DNA of 64,000 nt from Candidatus Binatia bacterium (GCA_029243485.1 JAQWRY010000088.1:91221-155220), one strand, 5' to 3'; shown: positions 50,255 to 59,468, counted from the first letter of the stretch. Numbers and translations are program-made. Notes: generated from the sequence alone by a model not told the origin.

Positions 50255-51691
50255 ATGCGCGCAGGCCTGTCTTTTCGTGGGGTTCGGCCGCTCGGGGCGG
50301 TCGTCCTGGCGCTTGTGCTTGCCGCCTGCACGCCGTCGCCCCCGCCCGAGCCTCCGAATTTCGTGTTCGTTCTGATCGACACGTTGCGTGCGGATCACGT
50401 CGGCGCCTATGGGTACGAGCGCGACACGACGCCGTTCATCGATTCGCTCGCGAAGAAAGGACTGGTCTTCGAGCACACAATCTCGCAGGCGCCGTGGACC
50501 GGTTCGTCGATGGCGAGCCTCTGGACCTCGCGGTACCCGTCCGAAGTCGGAGCCGGTGTGCAGCCCGACGAGACGGGCTCGCGCTTCCTGTCGAAGACGG
50601 GCTCGACGAAATTGCGCCGCGATGTCCCGACCGTAGCCGAGCAGCTGTCTGGCGCCGGCTACAAGACGATCGGCATCGTCGCGAACGCCTATGCCGGCGG
50701 CTTCTTCGGGCTGCTTCGTGGATTCGAGATGCATGCGCAGAAGCGTCAGGATGCCGCGGCCGTCACGGATGTCGCCATCGAAAAGCTCGACAGTCATCTC
50801 GCGAAGGAGCCGGCAGACCCGTTCTTCCTCTACGTCCACTACATCGATGCCCATGAGCCCACCTTTCCGCCCGAGGCGCATCAGGCGCGGTTCCCGTCGG
50901 TAAGCGGCAAGCCGCACGAACACGCGCATGCCGGCTGGCAGTTCTCCAAGGGAGAGGTGGGAGACGATTCGGCCTTTCAGACGTTCCGAGAGCACAAGAT
51001 CGACCTTTACGACGCCTCGATCCATTTTGTCGACGCCCAGGTTGCGCGGCTGGCGCAGCATCTCGAAGCGGTCGGCATGCGGGATTCCACCGTGTTCATC
51101 GTGGCCTCGGATCACGGCGAGGAGTTCTGGGATCATACCGACTTCGAGAAAGAGACGCATCTCGACCCCCGGGGAATCGCGGGTGTGGGCCACGGCCAGT
51201 CGCTGTTTGGTGAATTGACCGACGTGCCGCTCATCGTGTCGGGGCCGGGGGTCCCGGCCGGGCGGGTTTCGGAGCTCGTTCGGAACCTGGATGTCGCCCC
51301 GACGGTCCTGGCGCTGGCCCAGGCCGAGACCACGGGGCTCGGCCTTCGGGGGATCGATCTCGTCGGGGCGGTGAAGGCGGGGAAGGTGGCTCCGCTCGAC
51401 GGCTTCAGTGAGAGCATCGCGTACGGTGTTGAGGCGAAGAGCCTCGAGAGCGGTGGTTGGAAGCTCATCCGGTATTCCGGTACGAAGACGGGTCGGACCG
51501 ACTTCCTGTTCGATCGTCGCCGCGATCGGGGCGAGCACGAGGACCGTTCGAGCGATTCTGCGAAGGAAGCCGATCGGCTGGTGGGTGCCCTGGATGCAAC
51601 GCTGGCGGGCCTGGATACGATGCGCGGGGAAAAAACCAAATTGGACGCCGACACCCGGTCTCAGCTCAAGGCCATCGGGTACATCGAGTGA
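50255..51691 (+). CDS. Sulfatase-superfamily lipoprotein
   Basis: A 478-residue protein with a lipoprotein signal ending L-A-A-C (Cys27). The sulfatase domain starts P-N-F-V-F-V-L-I-D-T-L-R-A-D-H-V. The metal motif V-A-S-D-H-G-E-E-F-W-D-H and a late H-G-Q-S-L-F are present. At the nucleophile position it has A-P-W-T-G-S-S-M-A-S-L-W-T, so no Cys/Ser-x-Pro-x-Arg formylglycine site; Thr is the probable nucleophile, as in phosphate-transferring relatives. It is anchored in the periplasm, and its stop overlaps the next glycosyltransferase's GTG. Phosphoglycerol- or phosphoethanolamine-type modification of a glycan is plausible. Confidence 0.85.
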   Translation: MRAGLSFRGVRPLGAVVLALVLAACTPSPPPEPPNFVFVLIDTLRADHVGAYGYERDTTPFIDSLAKKGLVFEHTISQAPWTGSSMASLWTSRYPSEVGAGVQPDETGSRFLSKTGSTKLRRDVPTVAEQLSGAGYKTIGIVANAYAGGFFGLLRGFEMHAQKRQDAAAVTDVAIEKLDSHLAKEPADPFFLYVHYIDAHEPTFPPEAHQARFPSVSGKPHEHAHAGWQFSKGEVGDDSAFQTFREHKIDLYDASIHFVDAQVARLAQHLEAVGMRDSTVFIVASDHGEEFWDHTDFEKETHLDPRGIAGVGHGQSLFGELTDVPLIVSGPGVPAGRVSELVRNLDVAPTVLALAQAETTGLGLRGIDLVGAVKAGKVAPLDGFSESIAYGVEAKSLESGGWKLIRYSGTKTGRTDFLFDRRRDRGEHEDRSSDSAKEADRLVGALDATLAGLDTMRGEKTKLDADTRSQLKAIGYIE

Positions 51692-52881
51692 CCGCATCTC
51701 CTGATAGGATCCGGAGCGAGTTGGACGTGAGTTTCGTCCTTCCGTGTCTGAACGAAGCAGAGACGCTCGAGCGGTGTATTCTCGCGGCGCAGAAGTGCAT
51801 CGCGGACCACGGGTACAAAGGAGAAGTGGTCGTTGCCGACAACGGCAGCGATGACGGCTCTCAGGAGATCGCGGAACGCTGTGGAGCACGCGTCGTCTCG
51901 GTGGCCGAGCGCGGATACGGCAGCGCCTTGATGTCCGGCTTCGAGGCCGCCCGAGGCGAGGTCGTGATCATGGGCGACTCCGACTTCTCGTACGACTTCG
52001 AGGAGGGCGCGCGGTTCGTCGAGAAGATGCGTGAGGGCTACGATCTGGTCATGGGTTCTCGGTTCCTCGGCGAGATCCAACCCGGCGCGATGCCGCCGCT
52101 TCATCGTTGGCTCGGGAACCCGGTGTTGAGCGCCGTCGGCCGGCTGCTCTTCCGTACTTCGGTTTCGGATTTCCATTGCGGGATTCGTGCGCTGCGGCGA
52201 AGCGCGTACGAGGGCCTCCACCTTCGGACCACGGGGATGGAATTCGCGAGCGAGATGGTCGTGAAGGCCACGGTTCTCGGTCTTCGGATCGCGGAGGTCC
52301 CGGCGACCCTTCGCCCGGACGGCCGCTCTCGCCCGCCGCATCTTCGGACGTGGCACGACGGCTGGCGCCACCTGCGATTCCTGCTGACGCTGTCCCCGCG
52401 CTGGACGCTTCTCGCTCCGGGGCTCTTGCTGATGGCGGCCGGGTTCGCGATGTGGATCGGCACGTCCTACGGGCCGGCGCGTGTCCGGTACCACACCCTG
52501 GTCGTCGGCAGTCTGCTCGTTCTGGTCGGCTATCAGGCAGTCGGGGCAGCGGTCGCGGCACGGCTGTACGCGTTGGCCGAAGAGTTGGGTCCGCCGTCGT
52601 CGATCATGACGCGGCCGATGCGCGGGTTTACCTTGGAGCGCGGATTGATCGGCGCCGGGGTCGTGTTCCTCGTCGGCCTGGGCCTGATCGGCACGGTGGC
52701 GTGGTCCTGGATGGAGTCGGGCTTCGGTGTGCTCGATCCGGCCGAGACGCTTCATCCGGTGGTAATCGGGACGACGTTGCTCGCAATTGGCGTTCAGACG
52801 TTCTTCTTGTCGTTCGTGTTCCGGATGTTCACGTTGCCGCGTCGCCGGGAGCCGGCGGTGCGGCCGCTAGACGACGCGTAG
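51688..52881 (+). CDS. Family 2 glycosyltransferase, dolichol/polyprenyl-phosphate sugar synthase-like, with C-terminal TM domain
   Basis: A 397-residue protein. GT2 domain at residues 10-225: V-S-F-V-L-P-C-L-N-E-A, V-V-V-A-D-N-G-S-D-D-G-S and the metal-binding M-G-D-S-D-F-S-Y-D-F. The C-terminal half (about 235-385) contains four hydrophobic helices. It resembles DPM1/ArnC-type enzymes that load a nucleotide sugar onto undecaprenyl phosphate at the inner membrane. GTG 51688 overlaps the sulfatase-fold stop by 4 bases, so the lipid-linked sugar donor and the periplasmic hydrolase are cosynthesised. Confidence 0.88.
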   Translation: MTASPDRIRSELDVSFVLPCLNEAETLERCILAAQKCIADHGYKGEVVVADNGSDDGSQEIAERCGARVVSVAERGYGSALMSGFEAARGEVVIMGDSDFSYDFEEGARFVEKMREGYDLVMGSRFLGEIQPGAMPPLHRWLGNPVLSAVGRLLFRTSVSDFHCGIRALRRSAYEGLHLRTTGMEFASEMVVKATVLGLRIAEVPATLRPDGRSRPPHLRTWHDGWRHLRFLLTLSPRWTLLAPGLLLMAAGFAMWIGTSYGPARVRYHTLVVGSLLVLVGYQAVGAAVAARLYALAEELGPPSSIMTRPMRGFTLERGLIGAGVVFLVGLGLIGTVAWSWMESGFGVLDPAETLHPVVIGTTLLAIGVQTFFLSFVFRMFTLPRRREPAVRPLDDA

Positions 52882-52892
52882 GCGGGGCCGGC

Positions 52893-54503
52893 CTACTCGA
52901 GGATCGAACGGGCCCACTTGTAGTCGGCCTTCCCGTTCGGCGCGCGTTGGACCTTGTCGACGACGACGACCTTCTTCGGCGCCTTGAACGCCGAGAGCTT
53001 CGACTTCGTGAAGCTCCGTAGCTCGGCTTCGCCGATGTCGGAACCATGCGTCACGGATGCGACGGCCGCGACGCACTGGCCGAACTTCTCGTCCGGAATG
53101 CCGACGACCAGACAATCGACCACGGACTCGTGACGCTTGATCGCCTCTTCCACTTCTTCGGGGTAGATCTTCTCGCCGGCGGAATTGATGCACTGCGAGC
53201 CGCGGCCCAGAAGATTGAGCGTACCGTCGGCTTCGATCGTCGCCCAGTCGCCGGGGAAGGAGTAGCGCACGCCGTCGATCGTCTTGAAGGTCGCGGCGCT
53301 CTTCTTCTCGTCTTTGTAGTAGCCGATCGGCACGTTGCCGCCGGCGGCGACCATTCCGGTTTCGCCGGAGCCCGGCTCCACCAGGCGCCCGTCCTCGGTG
53401 AAGACCTTCGTGGTCGGCGCCATGGCAAACTTGGCCGTCTCTCCGAGATTCCCGCGCGTGGTGATCTGGTTGCCCATCGAGCCTTCGCTCGAGCCCATCG
53501 CGTCGAAAAGGATGAAGTCGCCCCACTCGAGGAGCTGCGCCTTTACTTCGGTCGTCCACATGACCCCGGAGGACACGAGGAGCCTCACGGGTGAAGTGTC
53601 GTACGGTGTGCCGGCCTCCTTGGCCTCCTCGAGCGCCTTCACCATGGGGCGACTGAATGCGTCGCCGACGATGACGACCTGATTCGCCTGCTCGCGCCCG
53701 GCGGTGGTCCAGAGCTCATGCGCGTCGAAGGAGCGCTTCTCGAGGGCGACGACGGTCGCGCCCGCACAGTGAGGCATCATCGTTCCGACCCAACCGCCGG
53801 TGCCGTGCATCATCGGACACGCGGGGATGGACACGATGCCCTTGCCCTCGTCACACGCTTGCTTCACCAGGCCCGCGGTCTCCTCGGGTCGGGAGGGCAG
53901 CCCGAGTCCGAGAACCGGGAACGACGAAGCCAGGAAGCTCTGCGCCATTCCGCCCATGTTGTACATGACGCCCTTGGGCATGCCGGTCGTGCCGCCGGTG
54001 TACAGCATGTAGAGATCGTCCTCGGATCGCTGAATCCGCGGGGCTGGATCGTGCGAGGTGATCATGTCCTCGTACGGAACTGTTCCGTCGATGGATTCGC
54101 CGCCGTCGTCGACTTCGATCCACAGCTTCACCTTGGGGCAGCGCGACATGACGCGCGCGACGCGCTCGCCGAGACTGGAATGGAAGACGAGCGCTTCGGA
54201 GTCCGAGTTCTCGAGGAGATAGTGCAACTCGTCGTCGAGGTACCGATAGTTGATGTTGATCGGGACCTGTCGCCCCTTGAACGCCGCGAACTGCGTCTCG
54301 GTGTATTCGATCCCGTTGTAGAGATAGAGCCCGATTTTGGTGTGGGGCGCGAGGCCGGCAGCGGTGAATGCTGTGGCGAGCCGTGCGCTTCGGTGTTCCC
54401 ATTGTTGCCAGGTCACCCGCGCTTCGCCGCACACCACTGCCGCGCGATCGGGGAGGACGTCCGCGATGGATTCCCAGAGGGTTCCGAAGTGCCATTCCGT
54501 CAT
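52893..54503 (-). CDS. Acyl-CoA synthetase (AMP-dependent ligase)
   Basis: A 536-residue adenylate-forming ligase. It has L-Y-T-G-G-T-T-G-M-P-K-G-V at about residues 167-179, F-D-A-M-G-S-S-E-G-S (acid-binding), S-F-P-G-D-W-A (hinge) and P-N-G-K-A-D-Y-K-W (catalytic Lys). The Y-L-Y-N-G-I-E-Y and I-N-I-N-Y-R-Y segments mirror those of the ligase at 44.4-46.0 kb, so the two are paralogues. It is divergent from the acyl-CoA dehydrogenase pair at 54.6-57.0 kb with 143 bases between. It probably supplies CoA-thioesters for them. Confidence 0.92.
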   Translation of the reverse strand: MTEWHFGTLWESIADVLPDRAAVVCGEARVTWQQWEHRSARLATAFTAAGLAPHTKIGLYLYNGIEYTETQFAAFKGRQVPININYRYLDDELHYLLENSDSEALVFHSSLGERVARVMSRCPKVKLWIEVDDGGESIDGTVPYEDMITSHDPAPRIQRSEDDLYMLYTGGTTGMPKGVMYNMGGMAQSFLASSFPVLGLGLPSRPEETAGLVKQACDEGKGIVSIPACPMMHGTGGWVGTMMPHCAGATVVALEKRSFDAHELWTTAGREQANQVVIVGDAFSRPMVKALEEAKEAGTPYDTSPVRLLVSSGVMWTTEVKAQLLEWGDFILFDAMGSSEGSMGNQITTRGNLGETAKFAMAPTTKVFTEDGRLVEPGSGETGMVAAGGNVPIGYYKDEKKSAATFKTIDGVRYSFPGDWATIEADGTLNLLGRGSQCINSAGEKIYPEEVEEAIKRHESVVDCLVVGIPDEKFGQCVAAVASVTHGSDIGEAELRSFTKSKLSAFKAPKKVVVVDKVQRAPNGKADYKWARSILE

Positions 54504-54646
54504 GCGGATAGGAGTACGACTGGCGGGCGGAGGAGATCAAGGACGATCGGCACGCCGGGGCCCGATCTCGACAATCGGCAGCCGTAGTGCCACTAATTCG
54601 GGTGGGCCGGCGACCGCCGGCTCTCTTTCCTGAAGGAGGTCCATCG

Positions 54647-55861
54647 ATGGATTCGCTCGAGAGTTTTCGGCAGGAGATCCAGTCCTGGCTGGAGCAGAAT
54701 TGCCCTGTCTCGCAACGGCAGCTGAGGGAGGGCGAGGAGGCCGTCCCGTGGGGATCTCCCCAGTTCGGCGAGGAGGCCCAGCAATGGCTCGATCGCTGTG
54801 CAGCCAAGGGCTTCACCTGCCCGAGCTGGCCGAAGGAGTACGGGGGCGGTGGCCTCTCGAAAGAACAGGAGAGAGTCCTGCGCCAGGAAATCGGGACGAT
54901 TGGTGCGCAGGTCCCCGGCGGCAGCTTCGGCACGCACATGCTCGGCCCCGTTCTTCTCGAGCTCGGCAGCCACGAGCAGAAGCTGCGCTTCCTACCGGAC
55001 ATCGCGGCCGGCCGGACAGTCTGGGCGCAGGGTTATAGTGAGCCCGGGGCCGGTTCCGATCTCGCGGGTCTCCAGACTCGCGCCGTGCGCAACGGCGATG
55101 AGTACGTCATCAACGGATCGAAGATCTGGACGACGGGTGCAAACAATGCCGACTGGATGTTCTGTCTGGTTCGAACCGATCCCGAGGCAGCCAAGCACGA
55201 CGGCATCAGCTTCATCCTCTTTAATCTGAAGAGCCCCGGCGTCACGATTTCCCCGATCGAGCTGATCAGTGGCGCGTCCGAGTTCTGCGAAGTCTTCTTC
55301 GAGGATGTCCGCGCGAAGGCGGAGAACCTCATCGGCGAGAAGAACAAGGGCTGGGCCATCGCGAAGCGTCTCCTTCAGTTCGAGCGCACGATGATCTCTG
55401 GCTTCGGCGCGGGGCCGGGCGGAAAGCGCTCCGGCAAGAAGAAGCGGGTCGCGAAGGTGTATCGCGCGATGGCGGATATGGCGCTTCAGTACCAGCCGCA
55501 GAAGGATGGGAAGCTCGCGAATGTCACTCTGCGCGACCAGCTCACGCAGAACGAGATGGACACGATTTGCTTCACGCTCTCGACGAAGCGCGCGGGTGAG
55601 GAAGCAAAGGCGGGGGCGGGCCCCGGCCATACTGCTTCGATGTTCAAGTGGTACGCCACCGAACTCAACAAGCGTCGCCAAGAGCTGATTATGACATCAC
55701 TCGGAAGCAAGGCTCTGGGTTGGGAAGGCGAGGGCTTCGAGCCGCACGAATTGGCGCAGACGCGCGCCTGGCTCCGGTCGAAGGGCAATTCGATCGAGGG
55801 CGGAACGTCGGAAGTGCAGATGAACGTGATCGCAAAGCGCGTTCTCGGTCTGCCGGACTGA
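54647..55861 (+). CDS. Acyl-CoA dehydrogenase
   Basis: A 404-residue FAD-dependent dehydrogenase introducing the alpha,beta double bond into acyl-CoA. The signatures Y-S-E-P-G-A-G-S-D-L-A-G-L and W-T-T-G-A-N-N-A-D-W are in the middle domain, and G-T-S-E-V-Q-M-N-V-I-A closes the C-terminal helical domain. A Lys-rich insertion (G-K-R-S-G-K-K-K-R-V-A-K) near residue 260-275 makes it longer than the usual ~385. GAAGGAGG at 54632-54639 fixes ATG 54647. The next acyl-CoA dehydrogenase follows 12 bases later; such pairs form alpha2beta2 enzymes acting on steroid or polyketide-like CoA esters. Confidence 0.92.
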   Translation: MDSLESFRQEIQSWLEQNCPVSQRQLREGEEAVPWGSPQFGEEAQQWLDRCAAKGFTCPSWPKEYGGGGLSKEQERVLRQEIGTIGAQVPGGSFGTHMLGPVLLELGSHEQKLRFLPDIAAGRTVWAQGYSEPGAGSDLAGLQTRAVRNGDEYVINGSKIWTTGANNADWMFCLVRTDPEAAKHDGISFILFNLKSPGVTISPIELISGASEFCEVFFEDVRAKAENLIGEKNKGWAIAKRLLQFERTMISGFGAGPGGKRSGKKKRVAKVYRAMADMALQYQPQKDGKLANVTLRDQLTQNEMDTICFTLSTKRAGEEAKAGAGPGHTASMFKWYATELNKRRQELIMTSLGSKALGWEGEGFEPHELAQTRAWLRSKGNSIEGGTSEVQMNVIAKRVLGLPD

Positions 55862-55873
55862 GCGAGGAATTCC

Positions 55874-57007
55874 ATGGCACTGGCATTGACCGAAGAGCAG
55901 CAGATTCTGCAGAGCACGGCGCGGGAGTTCATCGCGGCGAATGCGCCCGTCACGCACCTTCGAGGTTTGCGGGATGGCAAGGACGCCACGGGGTTCTCGC
56001 GAGATCTCTGGGCCGAGATGGCGAAGCTCGGTTGGGCGGGTTTGATCGAAGACGAAGCGAACGGGGGAAGTGCCCTCGGGTTCGGCGAACTGGCGGTGCT
56101 CTTCGAAGAGTGCGGCCGCAAACTGGCGCCGTCTCCGTTCCTAGCATCGGTCGTTCTCGCCGGAGGCTGCGTGCGCGCCGGCGCGCCCGCGGAGCTTCGT
56201 AATCCCATCCTCTCGGGTGTCGCCCGTGGCGAGACGCTGCTTGCCCTTGCTCTGGACGAAGGCGCGACGTTCGCTCCTTACGCAGTGACGGCCAAGGCGG
56301 AGAAATCCGGTGACGGCTGGGTTCTGACGGGGGAGAAGACGTTCGTTCTCGATGGTCACGTCGCCGACCGGCTGGTCGTCGTCGCCCGGACGTCGGGCTC
56401 GTCGGGCGATCGAGACGGATTGACCTTGTTCCTCGTCGACGCACCCGCGAAGGGTCTCACCATCACGCGCACCACGATGGTCGACAATCGGAACGCGGCG
56501 ACTGTGAAGTTAGATGGCGTCGCAGCGGAGGTGGTGCTCGGTACCGTCGACCAGGGCGCAGATGTTCTGGATCCGGTTCTCGATCGCGCCACGGCGGTTT
56601 TTTGCGCGGAGATGCTCGGTCTCATGACCGAAGCCTTCGAACATACCATCGAGTACCTGAAGACCCGTGAGCAGTTCGGCGTGAAGATCGGAACGTTCCA
56701 GGGACTGAAGCACCGGGCCGCGGCGATGTTCGCCGAGCTCGAGCTCTCGCGGTCCGTCGTGCGTGAGACGGTGAGTGCGATCGACGACGATGGCCCCGAT
56801 GTGCCGACACTCGTGTGCGTGGCGAAGGCGCGCTGCTCGGACGCCGTAAGTCTGATCGCGCGGGAGATGCTGCAGATGCACGGCGGGATCGGCATGACCG
56901 ACGAGGCCGACATCGGGTTCTACCTGAAGCGGGCTCGTGTTCAGGAGCTCACCTTCGGCGACGCGAGCTACCACCGGGATCGCTTCGCGACGTTGCAGGG
57001 GTACTGA
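55874..57007 (+). CDS. Acyl-CoA dehydrogenase, second subunit type
   Basis: A 377-residue protein of the acyl-CoA dehydrogenase family. N-terminal helices (M-A-L-A-L-T-E-E-Q-Q) are followed by a middle beta domain with less conserved FAD-binding motifs (V-L-T-G-E-K-T-F-V-L-D-G). The C-terminal bundle holds R-E-Q-F-G-V-K-I-G-T-F-Q and M-L-Q-M-H-G-G-I-G-M-T-D-E. The weaker middle-domain motifs fit the non-catalytic-type beta subunit seen in FadE heteromers. Short spacing (12 bases) to the upstream gene indicates one transcript and probably a heterotetramer. Confidence 0.9.
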   Translation: MALALTEEQQILQSTAREFIAANAPVTHLRGLRDGKDATGFSRDLWAEMAKLGWAGLIEDEANGGSALGFGELAVLFEECGRKLAPSPFLASVVLAGGCVRAGAPAELRNPILSGVARGETLLALALDEGATFAPYAVTAKAEKSGDGWVLTGEKTFVLDGHVADRLVVVARTSGSSGDRDGLTLFLVDAPAKGLTITRTTMVDNRNAATVKLDGVAAEVVLGTVDQGADVLDPVLDRATAVFCAEMLGLMTEAFEHTIEYLKTREQFGVKIGTFQGLKHRAAAMFAELELSRSVVRETVSAIDDDGPDVPTLVCVAKARCSDAVSLIAREMLQMHGGIGMTDEADIGFYLKRARVQELTFGDASYHRDRFATLQGY

Positions 57008-57159
57008 TCTGTTCGCGTCCGGTCCCTCCCGGGGCCGGGCGCGACCTTCGCTACTGGCGCCCTCGTCGTACGCGGGCGAGGTCCTCTCGCGCGTGCGCGT
57101 TGCCGGGCTGCGGGGTCAAGACCGCCGAGACGAGACTTCGGCGTCCGCGTGGTGGAGAT

Positions 57160-57948
57160 TCAGGACTGGTTGAAGACGGGCTTGCGCTTCTCGAGGAAGG
57201 CCAGGATCCCTTCGTTCTGGTCGGCCGTCCCGGAGTTGGCGTGCACCGCCGCGCGCTCGTCCCGAAGCGACTCTTCGAGCGTTTTAGTTTCGCTGCCGAC
57301 GAGGCAGTCGAGGATCGCTTTCACGGCGAGTCTCGGTTGCGCAGCGAGTTCCTCGCCGAGTGCGATGGCGCGGTCCTTGAGTTCGGCGTTGGGCCAGACC
57401 TCCGTGACGAGCCCGATGTGGAGCGCCTCGGGCCCGGAAATCTTCTTCCCGCGTAGGATCATGTCGATCGCGTGATCCCGTCCCACGCAGCGCACGAGTC
57501 GGGCGCTGCCTCCCCACGCCGGGACCGTTCCGAGGTCCATCTCGGGGAGGCCGATCTTCGCGCCTTCTTCCGCCGCGAGACGGAAGTGACATCCGAGCGG
57601 CAGCTCGAGCCCGCCTCCGAGGCAGTAGCCGTAAAGCGTCGCGATCCAGGGCTTGCCCATGTTTTCGATCGCAGCGATGACGCGCAGCCGTTGGTTGAAG
57701 ACGGCGTCGGCGCTGCCCTTCTCCTTGATGCCCTGCGGGAGCTGCTTCAAGTTCATCCCGACCGAGAAGTTTTGGTCGCCGTCTCCCGTGATCACGACGG
57801 CGCGGACGGATTCGTCGGCTGCGATCGTCGCGACGAGCCGCTCCAACTCGTCCATGAAGGCGAGAGACATCCGGTTGTACGGAGCGTCGTTGATCGTGAG
57901 GATCGTGACGGCGTCGCGGCGCTCGATGAGGATCGGTGCATTGCTCAT
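57160..57948 (-). CDS. Enoyl-CoA hydratase
   Basis: A 262-residue crotonase-fold enzyme that hydrates trans-2-enoyl-CoA. The oxyanion-hole strand G-Y-C-L-G-G-G-L-E-L-P-L-G-C and the second segment I-G-L-P-E-M-D-L-G-T-V-P-A-W-G-G each carry a glutamate, matching the two catalytic Glu of hydratases rather than isomerases. ATG 57948 is chosen. No ribosome site is evident, and the frame extends far upstream only as antisense of the S1 gene. It is convergent with the acyl-CoA dehydrogenase pair. Confidence 0.9.
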   Translation of the reverse strand: MSNAPILIERRDAVTILTINDAPYNRMSLAFMDELERLVATIAADESVRAVVITGDGDQNFSVGMNLKQLPQGIKEKGSADAVFNQRLRVIAAIENMGKPWIATLYGYCLGGGLELPLGCHFRLAAEEGAKIGLPEMDLGTVPAWGGSARLVRCVGRDHAIDMILRGKKISGPEALHIGLVTEVWPNAELKDRAIALGEELAAQPRLAVKAILDCLVGSETKTLEESLRDERAAVHANSGTADQNEGILAFLEKRKPVFNQS

Positions 57949-58044
57949 GTGGAGGCTTAACGTCCCCTGGGGGATCCGCGCCAGCCGGGGCAGGTGCCAA
58001 ACGCTTTGATGCGATCCGGGGGGCGGTGCACTAGAGTCTCCGGC

Positions 58045-59466
58045 ATGCCAGATGATCACGGTCACGACGAAAAGGGCTCGGTAGCGACGGGAGGTTCGGT
58101 GGGCGCGGAGACTCCCGTCCCGCAGCCCGCGCCTGAGGCAGCAGTAGCGACGGACGGTTCGGCGGCTGCGGAGACTCCCGTCCCCGAGACCACGCTTGAG
58201 CCGGCGCCCGAGACCATGCCTGAGCCGGCGCCCGAGACCACGCCTGAGCCGGCGCCCGAGCCCGAGGCCGAAGAGGACTTCGCCGCGATGTTCGCTCAGA
58301 GCGAGTCCAAGGAGACCAAGCAGGCCCGGCTCGAGGTCGGCGCGCTCGTGAAGGGCCGTGTCGTCGCAGTTGGCCCGGAAACGGCATTCGTGGCTCTCGG
58401 CGGCAAGGCCGAGGCGGCCATCGGTCTCGGCGAGTTTCGCGACGAGGAGACCGGAGAGCACACGCTGTCTATCGGCGACACCGTCGAGGCGACGATCACC
58501 GATGACGGAAGCCAATCCGGCTCGATCGTCCTCAAACGGACGTTCGGGCGCGGCGGTCGCGTGCCGGGCGAACTCGAACAAGCCCTCGAGCACGCGATCG
58601 CGATCGAGGGCGTCGTGACCGGTCGGAACAAGGGTGGGTTCGATGTGCAGGTCGCCGGGCAGCGCGCGTTCTGTCCCGCATCCCAGATGGACCGTCGTCG
58701 AGGCGACGGTGACCCCGACGCGTGGATCGGTCAGCGTCTGCGCTTCCGCGTCACCAAGATCGAGTCCGGAGGACGGAACATCGTCGTCTCGCGTCGCGAC
58801 CTCCTCGAAGAGGAGATGGCGGCACAAGCGGCGATTACCTGGGAGCGCCTGGAGGTTGGTGCCGTCGTCCAGGGCGAGGTGACTTCGATCCGGGAATTTG
58901 GCGCCTTCGTAGACGTTGGTGGTGTCGAGGGGCTCGTTCACATCAGCCAGCTGGGGCACGCGCGGGTCGAGCATCCCTCCGAAGTTCTCGAGGTCGGACA
59001 GAAGGTCGAGACGCAGGTCGTGAAGATCGAGGCGGCGAAGGACGGTGGTCGCGCCAAGATCGGTCTTTCGATTCGTGCGCTCGCGGCCGACCCGTGGAGC
59101 ACGGCGGCCGAGCGTTACCCCGCCGGCCTCACAGCGCGCGGCAAGGTGCGTAAGGTCGAAGCCTTCGGCGCTTTCGTGGAACTGGAGCCGGGGCTCGACG
59201 GGTTGGTGCACGTCTCGGCGATGTCCCTCGACCGCCGCGTGGCCCACCCGCGCGAAGTCGTGAAGGTCGGAGACGAGATCGACGTGACGGTCGTGAATGT
59301 CGATCCGAACAAGAGACGACTCGGGTTGTCGATGGTCGAAGGCGCGCGCCAGAAGCGCGATGAGGAAGATGCACAGGACCGGCGCGAGGCCCAGGTGGTC
59401 GTCGACAATTTGAACCGCGGGAGCGGTCTCGGAACGTTCGGGGATCTGCTCAAGAGGAAGAAGTAG
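58045..59466 (+). CDS. Multi-S1-domain RNA-binding protein
   Basis: A 473-residue protein. Residues 1-80 form a Pro/Glu/Thr-rich linker coded by tandem DNA repeats, ending D-F-A-A-M-F-A-Q-S. Four S1 motifs follow (about 93-165, 190-260, 270-345 and 355-430): L-E-V-G-A-L-V-K-G-R-V-V-A-V, G-V-V-T-G-R-N-K-G-G-F-D-V-Q, L-E-V-G-A-V-V-Q-G-E-V-T-S-I-R-E-F-G-A-F and A-R-G-K-V-R-K-V-E-A-F-G-A-F. It is a paralogue type of ribosomal protein S1 with a replaced N-terminus, likely cytoplasmic and binding mRNA. The P450 gene follows directly, 2 bases after the stop. Confidence 0.9.
   Translation: MPDDHGHDEKGSVATGGSVGAETPVPQPAPEAAVATDGSAAAETPVPETTLEPAPETMPEPAPETTPEPAPEPEAEEDFAAMFAQSESKETKQARLEVGALVKGRVVAVGPETAFVALGGKAEAAIGLGEFRDEETGEHTLSIGDTVEATITDDGSQSGSIVLKRTFGRGGRVPGELEQALEHAIAIEGVVTGRNKGGFDVQVAGQRAFCPASQMDRRRGDGDPDAWIGQRLRFRVTKIESGGRNIVVSRRDLLEEEMAAQAAITWERLEVGAVVQGEVTSIREFGAFVDVGGVEGLVHISQLGHARVEHPSEVLEVGQKVETQVVKIEAAKDGGRAKIGLSIRALAADPWSTAAERYPAGLTARGKVRKVEAFGAFVELEPGLDGLVHVSAMSLDRRVAHPREVVKVGDEIDVTVVNVDPNKRRLGLSMVEGARQKRDEEDAQDRREAQVVVDNLNRGSGLGTFGDLLKRKK
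58081..58184 (+). repeat. Two-copy 63-bp-period direct repeat in the S1-protein linker
   Basis: GTAGCGACGG...GGAGACTCCCGTCCC occurs at 58081-58121 and again at 58144-58184. It encodes the repeated V-A-T-(G/D)-G-S-x-x-A-E-T-P-V-P segment. Confidence 0.75.
58189..58260 (+). repeat. 3 x 24-bp tandem repeat in the S1-protein linker
   Basis: Units 58189-58212, 58213-58236 and 58237-58260 share ACCACGCCTGAGCCGGCGCC and GAG with one or two differences. Each encodes T-x-(L/P)-E-P-A-P-E. Copy number may vary between strains. Confidence 0.85.
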
Positions 59467-59468
59467 GA

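Noticed and set aside
57160-59247. A 695-codon minus-strand frame joining the enoyl-CoA hydratase
   Set aside because: Everything upstream of ATG 57948 is antisense to the S1-domain gene, and hydratases of this family are about 260 residues.
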